Shown here: positions 1-8,518 of the stretch, piece after piece | Numbering within the stretch: the first letter of the stretch is position 1 | Layout of the letters: each line of letters opens with the position of its first letter | From: Chitinophaga filiformis | Lineage (GTDB): Bacteria > Bacteroidota > Bacteroidia > Chitinophagales > Chitinophagaceae | DNA length: 64,000 nucleotides | NCBI RefSeq assembly: GCF_021646545.1 | Contig: NZ_JAKIRP010000025.1 | Coordinates: 62,001 to 126,000 of the forward strand | Reading direction: 5' to 3' | Translations under genes and position numbers: made by a program | Notes under the pieces: generated by a model | The model's input: the letters and a program-made list of their open reading frames with translations, nothing else | What the model was told of the DNA's origin: nothing | The model's database searches: none

Positions 1-1
1 T

Positions 2-436
2 GCTGTGCAAGCGATCTATGATATGACACAGGGGCGTGGGGCGGACGTTTGTGTAGATGCTGTGGGGATGGAGGCGGATCGGAGTTTCCTGGAGAAGGTG
101 AAGGCGACGGTGAATTTTGAGAAGGGGACACCGAAGGTGATGGAGGATTGTTTTAAGGCTGTGCGCAGAGGTGGGACGGTGACGATTGTTGGCGTGTATG
201 GGAGTACATATGACAACTTCCCTGTGCATCGCATCTTTGATAAGGGCATTACTATTAGGACAGGTCAGGCGCCGGTGCATAGATATATCGATCATCTGAT
301 CTCTCTTGTGGTTTCGGGGCAGGTAACTTTGAATGATATCATTACGCATAAACTGCCGCTCTCTGCGGCGAGTGATGCGTATGATATCTTTAAGAAGAAA
401 GAGGATAATTGTGTGAAGGTGGTGTTGAAGCCGTAG
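2..436 (+). CDS. Zinc-dependent alcohol dehydrogenase, C-terminal part (5' truncated by window)
   Basis: The frame is open to the left edge, so only about the last 145 codons are present; the GTG at position 5 is internal, not a start. The segment holds the end of the Rossmann fold of medium-chain zinc dehydrogenases: a 'GADVCVDAVG' strand typical of this family, then 'RRGGTVTIVGVYG', then the C-terminal catalytic-lobe return. The long insertion before 'DCFKAVRRGG' resembles the formaldehyde/threonine dehydrogenase-like branch. It would oxidise an alcohol or aldehyde with NAD(P) in the cytoplasm; the substrate cannot be read from this part, and the zinc ligands lie upstream of the window. Confidence 0.85.
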   Translation, partial: AVQAIYDMTQGRGADVCVDAVGMEADRSFLEKVKATVNFEKGTPKVMEDCFKAVRRGGTVTIVGVYGSTYDNFPVHRIFDKGITIRTGQAPVHRYIDHLISLVVSGQVTLNDIITHKLPLSAASDAYDIFKKKEDNCVKVVLKP

Positions 437-452
437 ATTGCGCTTTGCGCGG

Positions 453-646
453 ATTGGCGGCGTGGCAGCGGGTTTTCAGATGGGATCTCTGGCTGGGTTC
501 TTTGAAGTTTTCCTGCTGCTGAGCCGTAGATGGTCGTATTCAGCTATTGGTGAACTATTGAACCCCTATCAAGCGGGGCAGCTACTTCAAACAACCAAGG
601 CCAGAAATCTCCATCTGAACCCGCTGCTGCTTCCAGACGTCCAATT
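453..646. repeat. Imperfect inverted repeat between the alcohol dehydrogenase and MmgE/PrpD genes
   Basis: The stretch 437-720 holds no convincing gene. The sequence from about 453 to 515 matches, at roughly three bases in four with a few small gaps, the reverse complement of about 579 to 646. Shared blocks include CAGCGGGTT, CAGATGG, TCTGGC and TTTGAAGT. A short CCCC/GGGG hairpin sits beside the inner edge of the right arm. This could be a decayed palindromic mobile element or two inverted copies of a dispersed intergenic repeat. Confidence 0.6.
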
Positions 647-720
647 GTGGCAGGAACGCCTCATATCAAATGAGTCGCGTTCCTATCGCTCTGTATGTTT
701 TTATACGCTCTCATGTTCTT

Positions 721-2160
721 CTATATGCCCGCAAGCATTGTTGTCAGGGCTTCACCGCTTTCGTTCTCCAGGTTGTGTACTAACCGTATAATTCTACTCT
801 GCTGATGTTGGTCAACTATACCTTCTGATAAATGGCTGAACTTCTTAATGACGTCGTCCCAGCTGAGTGGGCGGGTAAAGAAGCCTTTGAAGTCTTCACA
901 CTTCTGCTCTACCTCTTCCCCGCTGTTGAGCGTTATGGTTACTTTCGCCGGCATTTTATCAGGATATACGGAGGTGTAGGGATCCAGATAGTCTACTACC
1001 TTACGGGGCGTCTTCAATGGAAAGTTTGTGTGGGTCTCCACCTTCCTCAACAGCTCCTGTACGTCAGGACGACGGATGCGTTCCTTCATAAACTGGTCAG
1101 GCCCTACGACTCCATCAATCAGCGCTACTGCTATTACGTAAGCCATACTGTGATCTGCCTGCTCTTTGGTTTGTACCATGTGACGATCGCCGTAGTGGCC
1201 TCCGCCTACAATGTCGTAGGCTGTTTCAAAAGTGGTGACCTTTATTTCTTTTACTTCTCCCGGTACCAGTTTGTACTGCTCCCGCAACATCAGGGTGGCT
1301 TCTATGGCAGACTGCGTATGTACTTCTGCATTGTAGCTCTTCAATATGCATCTGGGGATCAGCGAGAAATCGCCTTTTTCCTGCCGGAAATGGGGTTTCA
1401 TGCCCGTCAGATGTTCAAACCCTACTGCTCCCTCAAAATAATTGATAGGCCCTGTAATGCCCTCTTTTGCCAGTAAAACGATCTGCATACAACCGGCGGC
1501 AACCAGTGAAGAGGCTAATCCCTTCCATTCATACGTGTACGATTCCCTGCTGCCTGTGGCCGGATTGAAACTACAGGCTGCCGTACCTATGGCGTGTGCT
1601 GCCTGCTCTTCCGTCAGGGAAAACAATCTGCATAGTGTAGCAGTAATGGAACAGGCCAGTAACATGGTGTGATCTATACCTTTCAGCATCACAGGTATTT
1701 CGTCTACCAGCTTGCATTGTATCTGATAGGCAATGGCCATGGCCGTCAGTATGTCCCTGCCGCTTGCTTTAATTAATTGTGAGGCAGCCAGTATAGATCC
1801 TATGTTGTCGCTCGGGTGACAGGTAGCGTCTTTTCCCAGGTAGTTGTCCATGAAGTCAGGATACCTGATCAGTTGCGTATACCATTGTGCAGCCCTGTCC
1901 ACAGCAGTACTTCCCAACAGCGGTACGATGCAGTCTCCGCTTTGTTGTAATATCTTCAATTGACGCAGACACTTCTGTATGGTGTCCTGCCTGGAAGCGT
2001 AGATCATAGAACCTATGGTGTCCAGTAAATGCCGTTTTAACTGATCGGTGATATCTGTGTCCAACTGATCAAAGGCGGTCAGATTTGCAAACCTGGCCAT
2101 AGTTGTAGTCATTGCCGTAGCAATAGTGCCAGGCATAGCCGTGTGCGTTGCTGTAGTCAT
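721..2160 (-). CDS. MmgE/PrpD family protein (2-methylcitrate dehydratase-like)
   Basis: The 479-residue protein has the length and fold pattern of the MmgE/PrpD family, whose best known member dehydrates 2-methylcitrate in propionate breakdown; others act on cis-aconitate or itaconate. The all-helical N-terminal domain includes the HPSDNIGSILAASQL stretch and a GTAACSFNPATGSRESYTYEWKG-like segment, followed by the small alpha/beta lid. No methylcitrate synthase or AcnD neighbour is present, so the substrate is open. The start is uncertain: the first 20 residues are low-complexity Thr/Ala/Met and several ATGs are in frame, with Met21 (2100) directly before the conserved part. It is divergent from the FAD-Rieske gene. 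Confidence 0.8.
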   Translation of the reverse strand: MTTATHTAMPGTIATAMTTTMARFANLTAFDQLDTDITDQLKRHLLDTIGSMIYASRQDTIQKCLRQLKILQQSGDCIVPLLGSTAVDRAAQWYTQLIRYPDFMDNYLGKDATCHPSDNIGSILAASQLIKASGRDILTAMAIAYQIQCKLVDEIPVMLKGIDHTMLLACSITATLCRLFSLTEEQAAHAIGTAACSFNPATGSRESYTYEWKGLASSLVAAGCMQIVLLAKEGITGPINYFEGAVGFEHLTGMKPHFRQEKGDFSLIPRCILKSYNAEVHTQSAIEATLMLREQYKLVPGEVKEIKVTTFETAYDIVGGGHYGDRHMVQTKEQADHSMAYVIAVALIDGVVGPDQFMKERIRRPDVQELLRKVETHTNFPLKTPRKVVDYLDPYTSVYPDKMPAKVTITLNSGEEVEQKCEDFKGFFTRPLSWDDVIKKFSHLSEGIVDQHQQSRIIRLVHNLENESGEALTTMLAGI

Positions 2161-2313
2161 GCTTGTAGTCTTAATTATTGATGTGTAGTCCCTTATCAGT
2201 GAAACAAGTTATGTACCACTTCGCTATAGTGCCTGATTATGAGCCCGGCTCAACCAATTCTATTGTACAGGCATGTTAATTGATTCATTTACAGCGAACC
2301 AAACTGCAATATC

Positions 2314-3834
2314 ATGATACAGAGAGATGGCGCACTTACCAGTCTATGGCAGGGAAACATAGCTCCCTATATTGTTACTAACAGACCCGATAAGAATGTT
2401 GTGTATGACGTAATCATTGTCGGTGGTGGCATTACCGGTATCAGTACTGCCCTCTTGCTGCAGGAAGCCGGGAAACAATGCCTGGTACTCGAAGCTGCCG
2501 AGATGGGTTATGGTACCACGGGAGGTACGACTGCACACCTGAACACATTGCTGGATACGCCTTATTACGTGATTGAGCAGAACTTTGGGGAAGAAAATGC
2601 GGCACATGTAGCAGGCGCAACTGCTGCCGCTATCAATCTTGTAAGGAATAATGTGCAACGTTTTAACATAGATTGTGGATTTAAAGAAGCCGATGCGTAT
2701 CTTTTTGCACAGGATGAAAAACAGGAAAAGGAACTCGAGAAGATCCGGGAAACTTCTGCAAAGGCTGGATTGGATATTTCCTATGCACAGCAGATACCTG
2801 TGAGTGTTCCTTTTACGAAAGCAGTGAGAGTAACAGGACAGGCAAAGTTTAGTCCGCTGGAGTATGTGCATGGCATCGCGAAGGCATTTGAGGCTGCCGG
2901 TGGCGTCATTATGCAGCAGTGTAAAGTGATCGATACAGATAAAGGAAGCACGCTGAAAGTACAGACCAATGCAGGTGTGTTCTCTGCGGTTGATCTTATT
3001 TACGCAACCCATATTCCTCCGGGCATTAATCTGCTGCATCTGCGTTGTGCGCCCTACAGAAGTTATGCTATGGCTGTAACACTGGAAGATGAGGCCTATC
3101 CCGAAGACCTGAGTTATGATATGTATGATCCTTATCATTACTATCGTACGCAGGTTGTAAAAGGCGAAACATATCTCATTGTGGGTGGTGAAGACCACAA
3201 GACAGGCCATGAAACGAATACAGAAAAATGCCTGCTGACATTAGAAAGTCATGTCAGGAAATATTTCAAAGTGAAAGAAGTTGCTTACAGGTGGTCCTCT
3301 CAATATTTCGAACCTGCGGATGGATTGCCCTACATCGGTTATCTGCCTGGTTCGGAAGATCATATTTATGTAGCATCCGGTTACGGCGGTAATGGTATGA
3401 CCTATAGCTCCGTTGCGGCTTTGCTGCTCAAACAGATCATCCTCGGAGAGAAACCTGCATTAGAGAAACTGTTCGATCCTAACAGGATAAAACCGGTGGC
3501 CGGGTTCACCAACTTCGTTACACACAATACAGATGTTATCAAGCAATTTTTTGGTAAGATGTTCTCTGCTGAAGAGATCAGTCAGCTGACGGAGCTGGCC
3601 CCGGGTGAGGGAAAGCTGGTGGAATATCATGATCGGAAAATAGCGCTGTATAAAAGTGAGGAAGGACAGCTGTATGCGCTTAACCCAAGCTGTGCGCATA
3701 TGAAGTGTGATGTTAAATGGAACCAGGCAGAGAAATCGTGGGATTGCCCCTGCCATGGCGCCAGGTACAATTATGACGGGAAAGTGATGACAGGTCCTGC
3801 AGATACAGACCTGGAAGGTCTGGCATTGAGCTGA
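2314..3834 (+). CDS. FAD-dependent oxidoreductase with C-terminal Rieske [2Fe-2S] domain
   Basis: A 506-residue fusion. The N-terminal DAO-type FAD domain starts with the dinucleotide motif VGGGITG (Gly37-Gly42). The C-terminal Rieske domain carries both ligand pairs, Cys460-x-His462 and Cys478-x2-His481, plus the two extra cysteines (465 and 480) that can form the stabilising disulfide of high-potential Rieske proteins. No signal peptide or membrane segment is visible, so it is probably cytoplasmic. The family is widespread, but its substrates are mostly unknown. It is followed 57 bp downstream by the CinA-domain gene in the same direction. Confidence 0.88.
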   Translation: MIQRDGALTSLWQGNIAPYIVTNRPDKNVVYDVIIVGGGITGISTALLLQEAGKQCLVLEAAEMGYGTTGGTTAHLNTLLDTPYYVIEQNFGEENAAHVAGATAAAINLVRNNVQRFNIDCGFKEADAYLFAQDEKQEKELEKIRETSAKAGLDISYAQQIPVSVPFTKAVRVTGQAKFSPLEYVHGIAKAFEAAGGVIMQQCKVIDTDKGSTLKVQTNAGVFSAVDLIYATHIPPGINLLHLRCAPYRSYAMAVTLEDEAYPEDLSYDMYDPYHYYRTQVVKGETYLIVGGEDHKTGHETNTEKCLLTLESHVRKYFKVKEVAYRWSSQYFEPADGLPYIGYLPGSEDHIYVASGYGGNGMTYSSVAALLLKQIILGEKPALEKLFDPNRIKPVAGFTNFVTHNTDVIKQFFGKMFSAEEISQLTELAPGEGKLVEYHDRKIALYKSEEGQLYALNPSCAHMKCDVKWNQAEKSWDCPCHGARYNYDGKVMTGPADTDLEGLALS

Positions 3835-3891
3835 GCAGACATAGATAGTGTGTTTGATAATGGTTTTAGTAAGTAAATGAAATGATAGCAT

Positions 3892-4395
3892 ATGATTGAT
3901 CACGGTTATGATCTTGAGATAATAAACAATATTGCTGATGTACTGATGCCTAAATATGAAACACTGGCTGTGGCAGAAAGCGTAACTGCCGGACAGTTGC
4001 AGGTAGCCTTCTCCCTTGCGGAGGGCGCTACACAGTTCTTTCAGGGTGGTATTACCGCTTACAACATCGGACAAAAATCAAAACACCTGCAGATTGATCC
4101 TATCCATGCGGGCAACTATAATTGTGTATCGGAAAAAGTGACCGACCAGATGGCGGCACACGTGGTATCGCTGTTTGCGGCAGACTGGGGCATTGCCATT
4201 ACCGGTTATGCTTCCCCCGTACCCGAAGAGCACATTCATGATTTGTTTGCCCACTACACCATCTATTACAGGAATAAATGCGTGAAACATGAACGTATTA
4301 CGGCTCCTCACAATGATGTGCTTACCGTCAGAACACATTTTACGAATGCGGTATTGCGCAAGTTTTATGATGCCTGCCGGACGATCGGTATCTGA
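3892..4395 (+). CDS. CinA C-terminal-domain protein (nicotinamide-nucleotide amidase type)
   Basis: A 167-residue stand-alone CinA C-terminal domain without the N-terminal MoCF-like part found in full CinA. The conserved ESVTAG block is at residues 29-34, followed by FFQGGITAYN and a variant of the usual GITGIAGP block (here AITGYASP). Family members deamidate nicotinamide mononucleotide to nicotinate mononucleotide, recycling the pyridine ring for NAD. The altered third block leaves activity unproven. It may be cotranscribed with the FAD-Rieske gene upstream. Confidence 0.8.
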   Translation: MIDHGYDLEIINNIADVLMPKYETLAVAESVTAGQLQVAFSLAEGATQFFQGGITAYNIGQKSKHLQIDPIHAGNYNCVSEKVTDQMAAHVVSLFAADWGIAITGYASPVPEEHIHDLFAHYTIYYRNKCVKHERITAPHNDVLTVRTHFTNAVLRKFYDACRTIGI

Positions 4396-4433
4396 TATGG
4401 AGGTGGAATAATCTTTGCCGCCTTTTCCTAAAA

Positions 4434-4667
4434 ATGCGTCTTATGGAAAGATTGTCCCTCGAGAAAGAAACAGTACATGTTGACTATACAGGGGAAGGTA
4501 TTCCCGAGTCAGTGAAAAATTTCCGTCCTTCCGTATTCAGGGACGGAGATAATTATTATTGCATCCTGGGTAGCGATAAAGAGACCGCCGTATGTGGAAG
4601 TGGCGCAACGGTGGAAGAGGCATTCCTTGAATGGGATCACGCTTACCAGGATAAAACGAAAAGATAA
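4434..4667 (+). CDS. Small hypothetical protein, 77 aa (or 74 aa)
   Basis: Unrecognised small cytoplasmic protein, mixed alpha/beta in composition, with no signal peptide or membrane segment. A second ATG three codons in (4443) could be the true start. It lies 38 bp after the CinA-domain gene on the same strand and is followed by a strong terminator, so it looks like the last gene of that transcript. The pattern 'DNYYCILGSDKETAVCGSG' with two cysteines is the most distinctive stretch. No function is proposed. Confidence 0.6.
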   Translation: MRLMERLSLEKETVHVDYTGEGIPESVKNFRPSVFRDGDNYYCILGSDKETAVCGSGATVEEAFLEWDHAYQDKTKR

Positions 4668-4692
4668 TACCATCGATGAGAAAATGTAATAA

Positions 4693-4732
4693 AAATGGCC
4701 ATTCCGTATAAACAGAATGGCCATTTTTATCT
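4693..4732 (+). terminator. Rho-independent terminator after the CinA/small-gene unit
   Basis: A perfect stem AAAATGGCCATTC / GAATGGCCATTTT with a loop of about ten bases, flanked by A-run and T-run. It can work in both directions, ending the plus-strand unit and the minus-strand acidic protein gene at 4752. Confidence 0.85.
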
Positions 4733-4751
4733 ACTGAAATTATTGAGATTA

Positions 4752-5291
4752 TCAGGGAGTTCCTTCTGTAATATTATCATTACTATCGCTGCCTCTACTG
4801 TAGGTATTGTTCTCTTCGTCTTCTGCTCCTATGTCTTCATTCTCATCATCCAGCTCAGCACCAGGCACATCCAGATCGGCGCCGGATGTTTCCTCACCAA
4901 AGCTTCCTTCATTTAACGGGTCACCATCATCGTCAGTACTATCCAGTGAGGCTCTTCTGAGTCTGTCGGCATCTTCTTCGCCGGGTGTTACATTAGCACT
5001 GTTTTCAAGGTCCTGCCGTTCTTCATCCGTAACATCTGATTCATTGTCTATATTCTCTTCATCATCTTCGTCATCCAGGATGCCTTTCCCTTCTTCGTCA
5101 TCCGAAGATATTGTAGTATCCGCCAGCTCTCCAAGTGGTGGCACGTGTATGTGTTCCTGGCCCGGGATGTCTGACACATCGGGTAGTGTCATTTCAGTTT
5201 CTTCCCGCTGCATCTTCTTTTCATCCTGCGGACTGTCCTGTATATCCTGATTCTCTTCGCTACTTTTTATACGTGTGAATGCTTTTTCCAT
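4752..5291 (-). CDS. Acidic low-complexity conserved hypothetical protein
   Basis: A 179-residue protein with about a third Asp and Glu and almost no hydrophobic core, hence probably disordered. The C-terminal third has a more ordered-looking signature, DLDVPGAELDDENEDIG followed by EDEENNTYS, a pattern I associate with conserved small acidic proteins of Bacteroidota (recollection, not a search). No signal peptide. The tiny membrane protein at 5303-5404 starts just upstream, with 11 bp between them, so the two are probably one transcript. Function unknown. Confidence 0.7.
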   Translation of the reverse strand: MEKAFTRIKSSEENQDIQDSPQDEKKMQREETEMTLPDVSDIPGQEHIHVPPLGELADTTISSDDEEGKGILDDEDDEENIDNESDVTDEERQDLENSANVTPGEEDADRLRRASLDSTDDDGDPLNEGSFGEETSGADLDVPGAELDDENEDIGAEDEENNTYSRGSDSNDNITEGTP

Positions 5292-5302
5292 ATCATTATT
5301 TT

Positions 5303-5404
5303 TTAATTTTTATTGCCCTGGTCTCTGGTTTTCCGGTTGGCTTGAAAGACCAGATAGACCACAACGATAATAACGACGAACAACAGCGCAATTAGCACTA
5401 CCAT
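5303..5404 (-). CDS. Tiny single-pass membrane protein, 33 aa
   Basis: An ATG-to-TAA frame of 33 codons: about 20 hydrophobic residues (MVVLIALLFVVIIVVVYLVF) followed by a short basic and polar tail (QANRKTRDQGNKN). The tail is positively charged, which predicts an N-out/C-in orientation. Codon-level sense, the clean membrane segment and the 11-bp spacing to the acidic gene support a real gene; there is no homology argument available. It may act as a membrane partner of the acidic protein (inference). Confidence 0.5.
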   Translation of the reverse strand: MVVLIALLFVVIIVVVYLVFQANRKTRDQGNKN

Positions 5405-5701
5405 ATATTTGCTTTACTATAAGTATTACAAATAATCTGCCATGCCGGCAGCGTTCAGTCTGCCGGAAAAGTATGTTGCCTGGGGGCTGTTTTCATGATA
5501 TGGGTATTCCCCCTCCCTGATGGGCAGCGGGTTGAAATTATCTCCTGATATCCTGCGGACACAACAAAATATCTGAGGATGAACAGCCTCTTATGGAGAT
5601 AGTCTGGGAATATTTATGCACAACTTTCCGGACTTACATAGCGCTGTAAGTAAGATGGTGTGCTGTATTCCTGAAGGTTTTTATTAGTGACTCAGTGCGG
5701 A
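5405..5701. other. Intergenic stretch without a clear gene
   Basis: Between the tiny membrane protein and the response regulator. I see scattered CCGGCAG/CTGCCGG words but no clear stem with a T-run and no coding frame of interest. It should carry the promoter of the 5404-4752 pair. Confidence 0.4.
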
Positions 5702-6079
5702 TCAGACCTGCGCGAAAAGATGTTGCAGTTCTTTTACGAGATCATAAACGGAGGTTGGTTTCTGTATACAACGGAAAGCCCCTCTGTTCATGGCTTCCTG
5801 TTGAAGGAAGGTGTCAATGCAGGTGGAGTACATAATGACAGGGATGTGTTGTAGTTCTTTTTTCTTTTTAATCTCTTCGAGGCAGGCAAGACCATTATGC
5901 CCTGGCATATTATAGTCAAGGAAAATAAGATCTGGCCGCGCAAAACGTAATACACCGTAGGCCATTTCGGCCCCTTCCGCCCAATCACAGGTACTATCAC
6001 TTCCCGCCATCTCCACCGCCTCATTCAGAATTTCTATTTCATCGGCGTCGTCATCAATAAGCAGTATGGACCTAACCAT
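5702..6079 (-). CDS. Single-domain response regulator (REC only)
   Basis: The start is placed at 6079, giving MVRSILLIDDDADEIEI, the standard opening of a receiver domain with the acidic pocket; an upstream in-frame ATG at 6106 would add nine atypical residues. The phosphoacceptor Asp is in LIFLDYNMPG, Thr/Ser and Lys of the switch are in IMYSTC and CIQKPTS. At about 125 residues there is no output domain, as in CheY/Spo0F-like phosphorelay proteins. No kinase gene adjoins it, so it is an orphan that may serve a hybrid kinase elsewhere. Confidence 0.9.
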   Translation of the reverse strand: MVRSILLIDDDADEIEILNEAVEMAGSDSTCDWAEGAEMAYGVLRFARPDLIFLDYNMPGHNGLACLEEIKKKKELQHIPVIMYSTCIDTFLQQEAMNRGAFRCIQKPTSVYDLVKELQHLFAQV

Positions 6080-6106
6080 AGAGAAAAAATTAAAGCAGTG
6101 AGACAA

Positions 6107-6415
6107 TGCAATTTCAAGGGATAAATTGTTATCCGTTGCTTCTCGTATAATAGTTGTTTGTTTTCGTATAGGGGCAACCGCATTCCCGGTGGATGAAAGG
6201 AAAGAAATAATGCAAGCACTATTGTATGAGACCTGATAACAGCAATCAACGCTTAATGGTTACAACCGTTGTGTAAATAAATATAAGAACTATTTACCGA
6301 CAAGCCAAAAGAAACATGAGCAAGATCATATTTTAATCGTTTACAACTCAACTTTTTACATCAAATAATTCAAAAAACCAATGTACCTTCCTGACAGATC
6401 GAAAAATGTAACTTA
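6107..6415. promoter_or_regulatory. Divergent intergenic region between the receiver protein and the phosphopantetheinyl transferase
   Basis: About 300 bp, AT-rich near the transferase. It must hold both divergent promoters; I could not place an unambiguous Bacteroidota -33/-7 pair. Confidence 0.35.
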
Positions 6416-7165
6416 ATGATGTTGATCCACCGAGGTAAATTCACGTTAAAGCGGGAACATAGTATACATACTGCCGGATTTTGCATCCTGCACAGCTCCC
6501 CGGATCAGTTGATCCAACAGCTTCACCTGTTACATCCGGAAGAACGGTCTTATTATGATACCTTAAAATTCGATAAGCGACGGGAAAGTTATCTTTTAGG
6601 CCGGATCTCTGCCAAAAAAGCGATTGGCGCCTTGTCTTCCTTTGAAGATCTGGCCAGGGTCGCCATTGAAGCGGGCGTCTTCCAGTTTCCGGTAGTTAAA
6701 TACGCCACTACCCACAACCTGCAGGTCAGTATTACACATTGCGACGGGCTTGGCATTGCCCTTTCTTACCCGGAGGTACATCCGCTGGGTATAGATCTGG
6801 AACGCACAGATAAAGCGAATACAACAGCCATTAAGGAACAACTGACGGCGCATGAGCTGGCGCTGACCACTACTGTGCCGCTACCGGGTGATGTAACCTG
6901 TACCATGGTCTGGACAATGAAGGAAGCCCTGTCCAAAATACTGCGTACAGGGCTGACCATGGACCTCAAAGTGCTGGAGGTCCAATCACTGGAAAAAGAT
7001 GGGGACCTATACACCAGCCATTTTACCCATCTCATTCAATATAAGGCCATTTCCTGCCATGCCGGCGCCTATATTTGCTCCATTGTAGTGCCTGGTAAAA
7101 CCAGCCCTGATCTGGAAGAATTCTGGCGGTTTTTCCGCGAAACAGCATCGCGTGCAGGTGAATGA
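6416..7165 (+). CDS. 4'-phosphopantetheinyl transferase, Sfp type
   Basis: The 249-residue length fits the two-lobed Sfp class. The magnesium and CoA site is present as LGIDLE (Asp127, Glu129) and the second acidic block as WTMKEALSK (Trp166, Lys169, Glu170, Lys174). The VSITHCDG stretch (104-111) matches the conserved 'SLSHS' block, with Cys for the last Ser. It would transfer phosphopantetheine from CoA to carrier domains of fatty-acid, polyketide or nonribosomal peptide synthases. No synthase is encoded nearby, so it probably acts in trans. Confidence 0.88.
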   Translation: MMLIHRGKFTLKREHSIHTAGFCILHSSPDQLIQQLHLLHPEERSYYDTLKFDKRRESYLLGRISAKKAIGALSSFEDLARVAIEAGVFQFPVVKYATTHNLQVSITHCDGLGIALSYPEVHPLGIDLERTDKANTTAIKEQLTAHELALTTTVPLPGDVTCTMVWTMKEALSKILRTGLTMDLKVLEVQSLEKDGDLYTSHFTHLIQYKAISCHAGAYICSIVVPGKTSPDLEEFWRFFRETASRAGE

Positions 7166-7269
7166 GGCTATAAGAACAACGGCCGCGCCAGAGGCGGGCC
7201 GATTGCTGTGAATAATGTCATTATGCCGATTGTGGAGAATGAACCTCATAAAGTACGTTTAAACATGCC

Positions 7270-7297
7270 GTATACCCGACGTATACCCGACGTATCC
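7270..7297. repeat. Short 11-bp tandem repeat
   Basis: The unit GTATACCCGAC occurs twice back to back, followed by a partial copy (GTATCC). It lies between the convergent phosphopantetheinyl transferase and DAC-like genes. Probably slippage-derived; no function is evident. Confidence 0.6.
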
Positions 7298-7351
7298 ATG
7301 CCTTTAGGTTGGACCTGGAAACGCCTTTTATGTCATTATATCTGTTGTGGT

Positions 7352-8518
7352 TTACAGCAACAGCGTATCAATTCTGTGGGCTTGTACCAGCTGTACCTGT
7401 TCCGACCAGGAAAAGACGGTAAAATAACCATCCTGGGAAGCTACCAATGCAATAGCATCCCGTTGATCATGAACGAATTGTGCGGCAGAGAGGTGTCTGG
7501 TGCCCCCTATTGCGGATGGATGCATCAGCTCGGGCGTTCCCCCAATGACAGGTTCTATCATCACGACACGGTCGACCCCCCTGGAAGACCAGGCCGCCCG
7601 AGTGATCTTTGCCCCGAAGGTCAGCAGTTCATGACGGTCATTGATAACAGTAGCGCCATCTACAGCGGTGAGGCCGGTGATATTGTCTACTTCCCGGCGC
7701 ATAGCGTTCTGCCAGTATATTTCGGTCACTTTAGTACCGTCCTGGCGGATAAGATCTGCCACACCTGTAAAAGCGGGAGAAATGGGATATGTCAGCGGGT
7801 GTACAATAGATTCCTTCCATTTGTCAGTACCCGACGGTACCAGCAGCAGGATGCCCCCTCTTTTATGCGCCCGCATGGATACCGCTATCTGGATCAGGAC
7901 ATTCACCGGGTCATTCCACATAGCGGAAGAGGTGAGTCCCAGCAGGGAAGTCAGAATGTCGGGACTGTCTGGCAGCAATCCGCAGGATTCATCGACGATC
8001 TTTACCTGGTCGCCTTTCAGCACCGCTACGTTGGCAAACTTACCCAATCCAATGCTGCGGCGGTGTTTGACTACCAGCAATCCTGGCTCAGAGACATCCA
8101 GCACAAAGCAGAAATTGGGCAGTTTAAGGGTGGTACCCCATATATACAGTTGTTCCCCTTCATACCAGATGCCTACATGCACACCGGCCCGTTCTACACC
8201 GGGCGCCAGTTTAGTGAGTACACGTACGTCGAAGGGGAGTTTTTGTGCAAATTTCAGTGGTTTCCCTGCCTGGCAGGGATTGAGGAATGCGAGGGAAATG
8301 CGGGTGGGAACCCCCTCTTCTCTCCGCAGACTGGCCCAGAAGGCCACATCGAGCATTTTCTCAATAAATTTAGCCTGCGGCACGGTGGCAAGGTCTTCTT
8401 CCCCACTCACAGCAGCAATGGCCAGGTGTTTGGAAAAATGAGTTTCTATCTGGTCAGCCACCTTCACGGCAGCCTGATAAGTCGAGTCTAGTGTCAAATC
8501 CATAGCTATACAATACAA
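7352..8518 (-). CDS. Protein with diadenylate-cyclase-like C-terminal domain (DACNV-type putative sensor)
   Basis: The C-terminal third (about 270-388) shows the two hallmark motifs of DisA_N diadenylate cyclases: Asp287-Gly288-Ala289 in AVDGATVI, and Thr340-Arg341-His342 in GGTRHLSAAQ, followed by a strand like DAIALVASQDG. In active cyclases the second block is usually RHR; here it is RHL. The N-terminal 260 residues are a predicted soluble alpha/beta region I do not recognise otherwise. The architecture fits the putative nucleotide-sensor families (DACNV and relatives) described by comparative genomics. It could make, bind or sense c-di-AMP-like dinucleotides. It is monocistronic, convergent with the phosphopantetheinyl transferase gene. 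Confidence 0.65.
   Translation of the reverse strand: MYCIAMDLTLDSTYQAAVKVADQIETHFSKHLAIAAVSGEEDLATVPQAKFIEKMLDVAFWASLRREEGVPTRISLAFLNPCQAGKPLKFAQKLPFDVRVLTKLAPGVERAGVHVGIWYEGEQLYIWGTTLKLPNFCFVLDVSEPGLLVVKHRRSIGLGKFANVAVLKGDQVKIVDESCGLLPDSPDILTSLLGLTSSAMWNDPVNVLIQIAVSMRAHKRGGILLLVPSGTDKWKESIVHPLTYPISPAFTGVADLIRQDGTKVTEIYWQNAMRREVDNITGLTAVDGATVINDRHELLTFGAKITRAAWSSRGVDRVVMIEPVIGGTPELMHPSAIGGTRHLSAAQFVHDQRDAIALVASQDGYFTVFSWSEQVQLVQAHRIDTLLL

Noticed and set aside
438..791. 117-codon plus-strand open frame after the alcohol dehydrogenase gene
   Set aside because: It runs through both arms of the inverted repeat, has no domain sense, and enters the 3' end of the MmgE/PrpD gene antisense.
832..1476. 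214-codon plus-strand open frame
   Set aside because: Antisense to MmgE/PrpD with no protein-family sense.
2344..3210. 288-codon minus-strand open frame
   Set aside because: Antisense to the FAD-Rieske gene; composition (Cys, Ile, His rich) and lack of motifs mark it as a shadow.
4807..5250. 147-codon Ser-rich plus-strand open frame
   Set aside because: Mirror image of the acidic protein gene (GAN codons read as Ser on the other strand).
7208..8491. 427-codon plus-strand open frame
   Set aside because: Antisense to the DAC-like gene; the minus-strand frame has recognisable motifs, this one has none and is rich in Cys, His and Gln as antisense frames often are.
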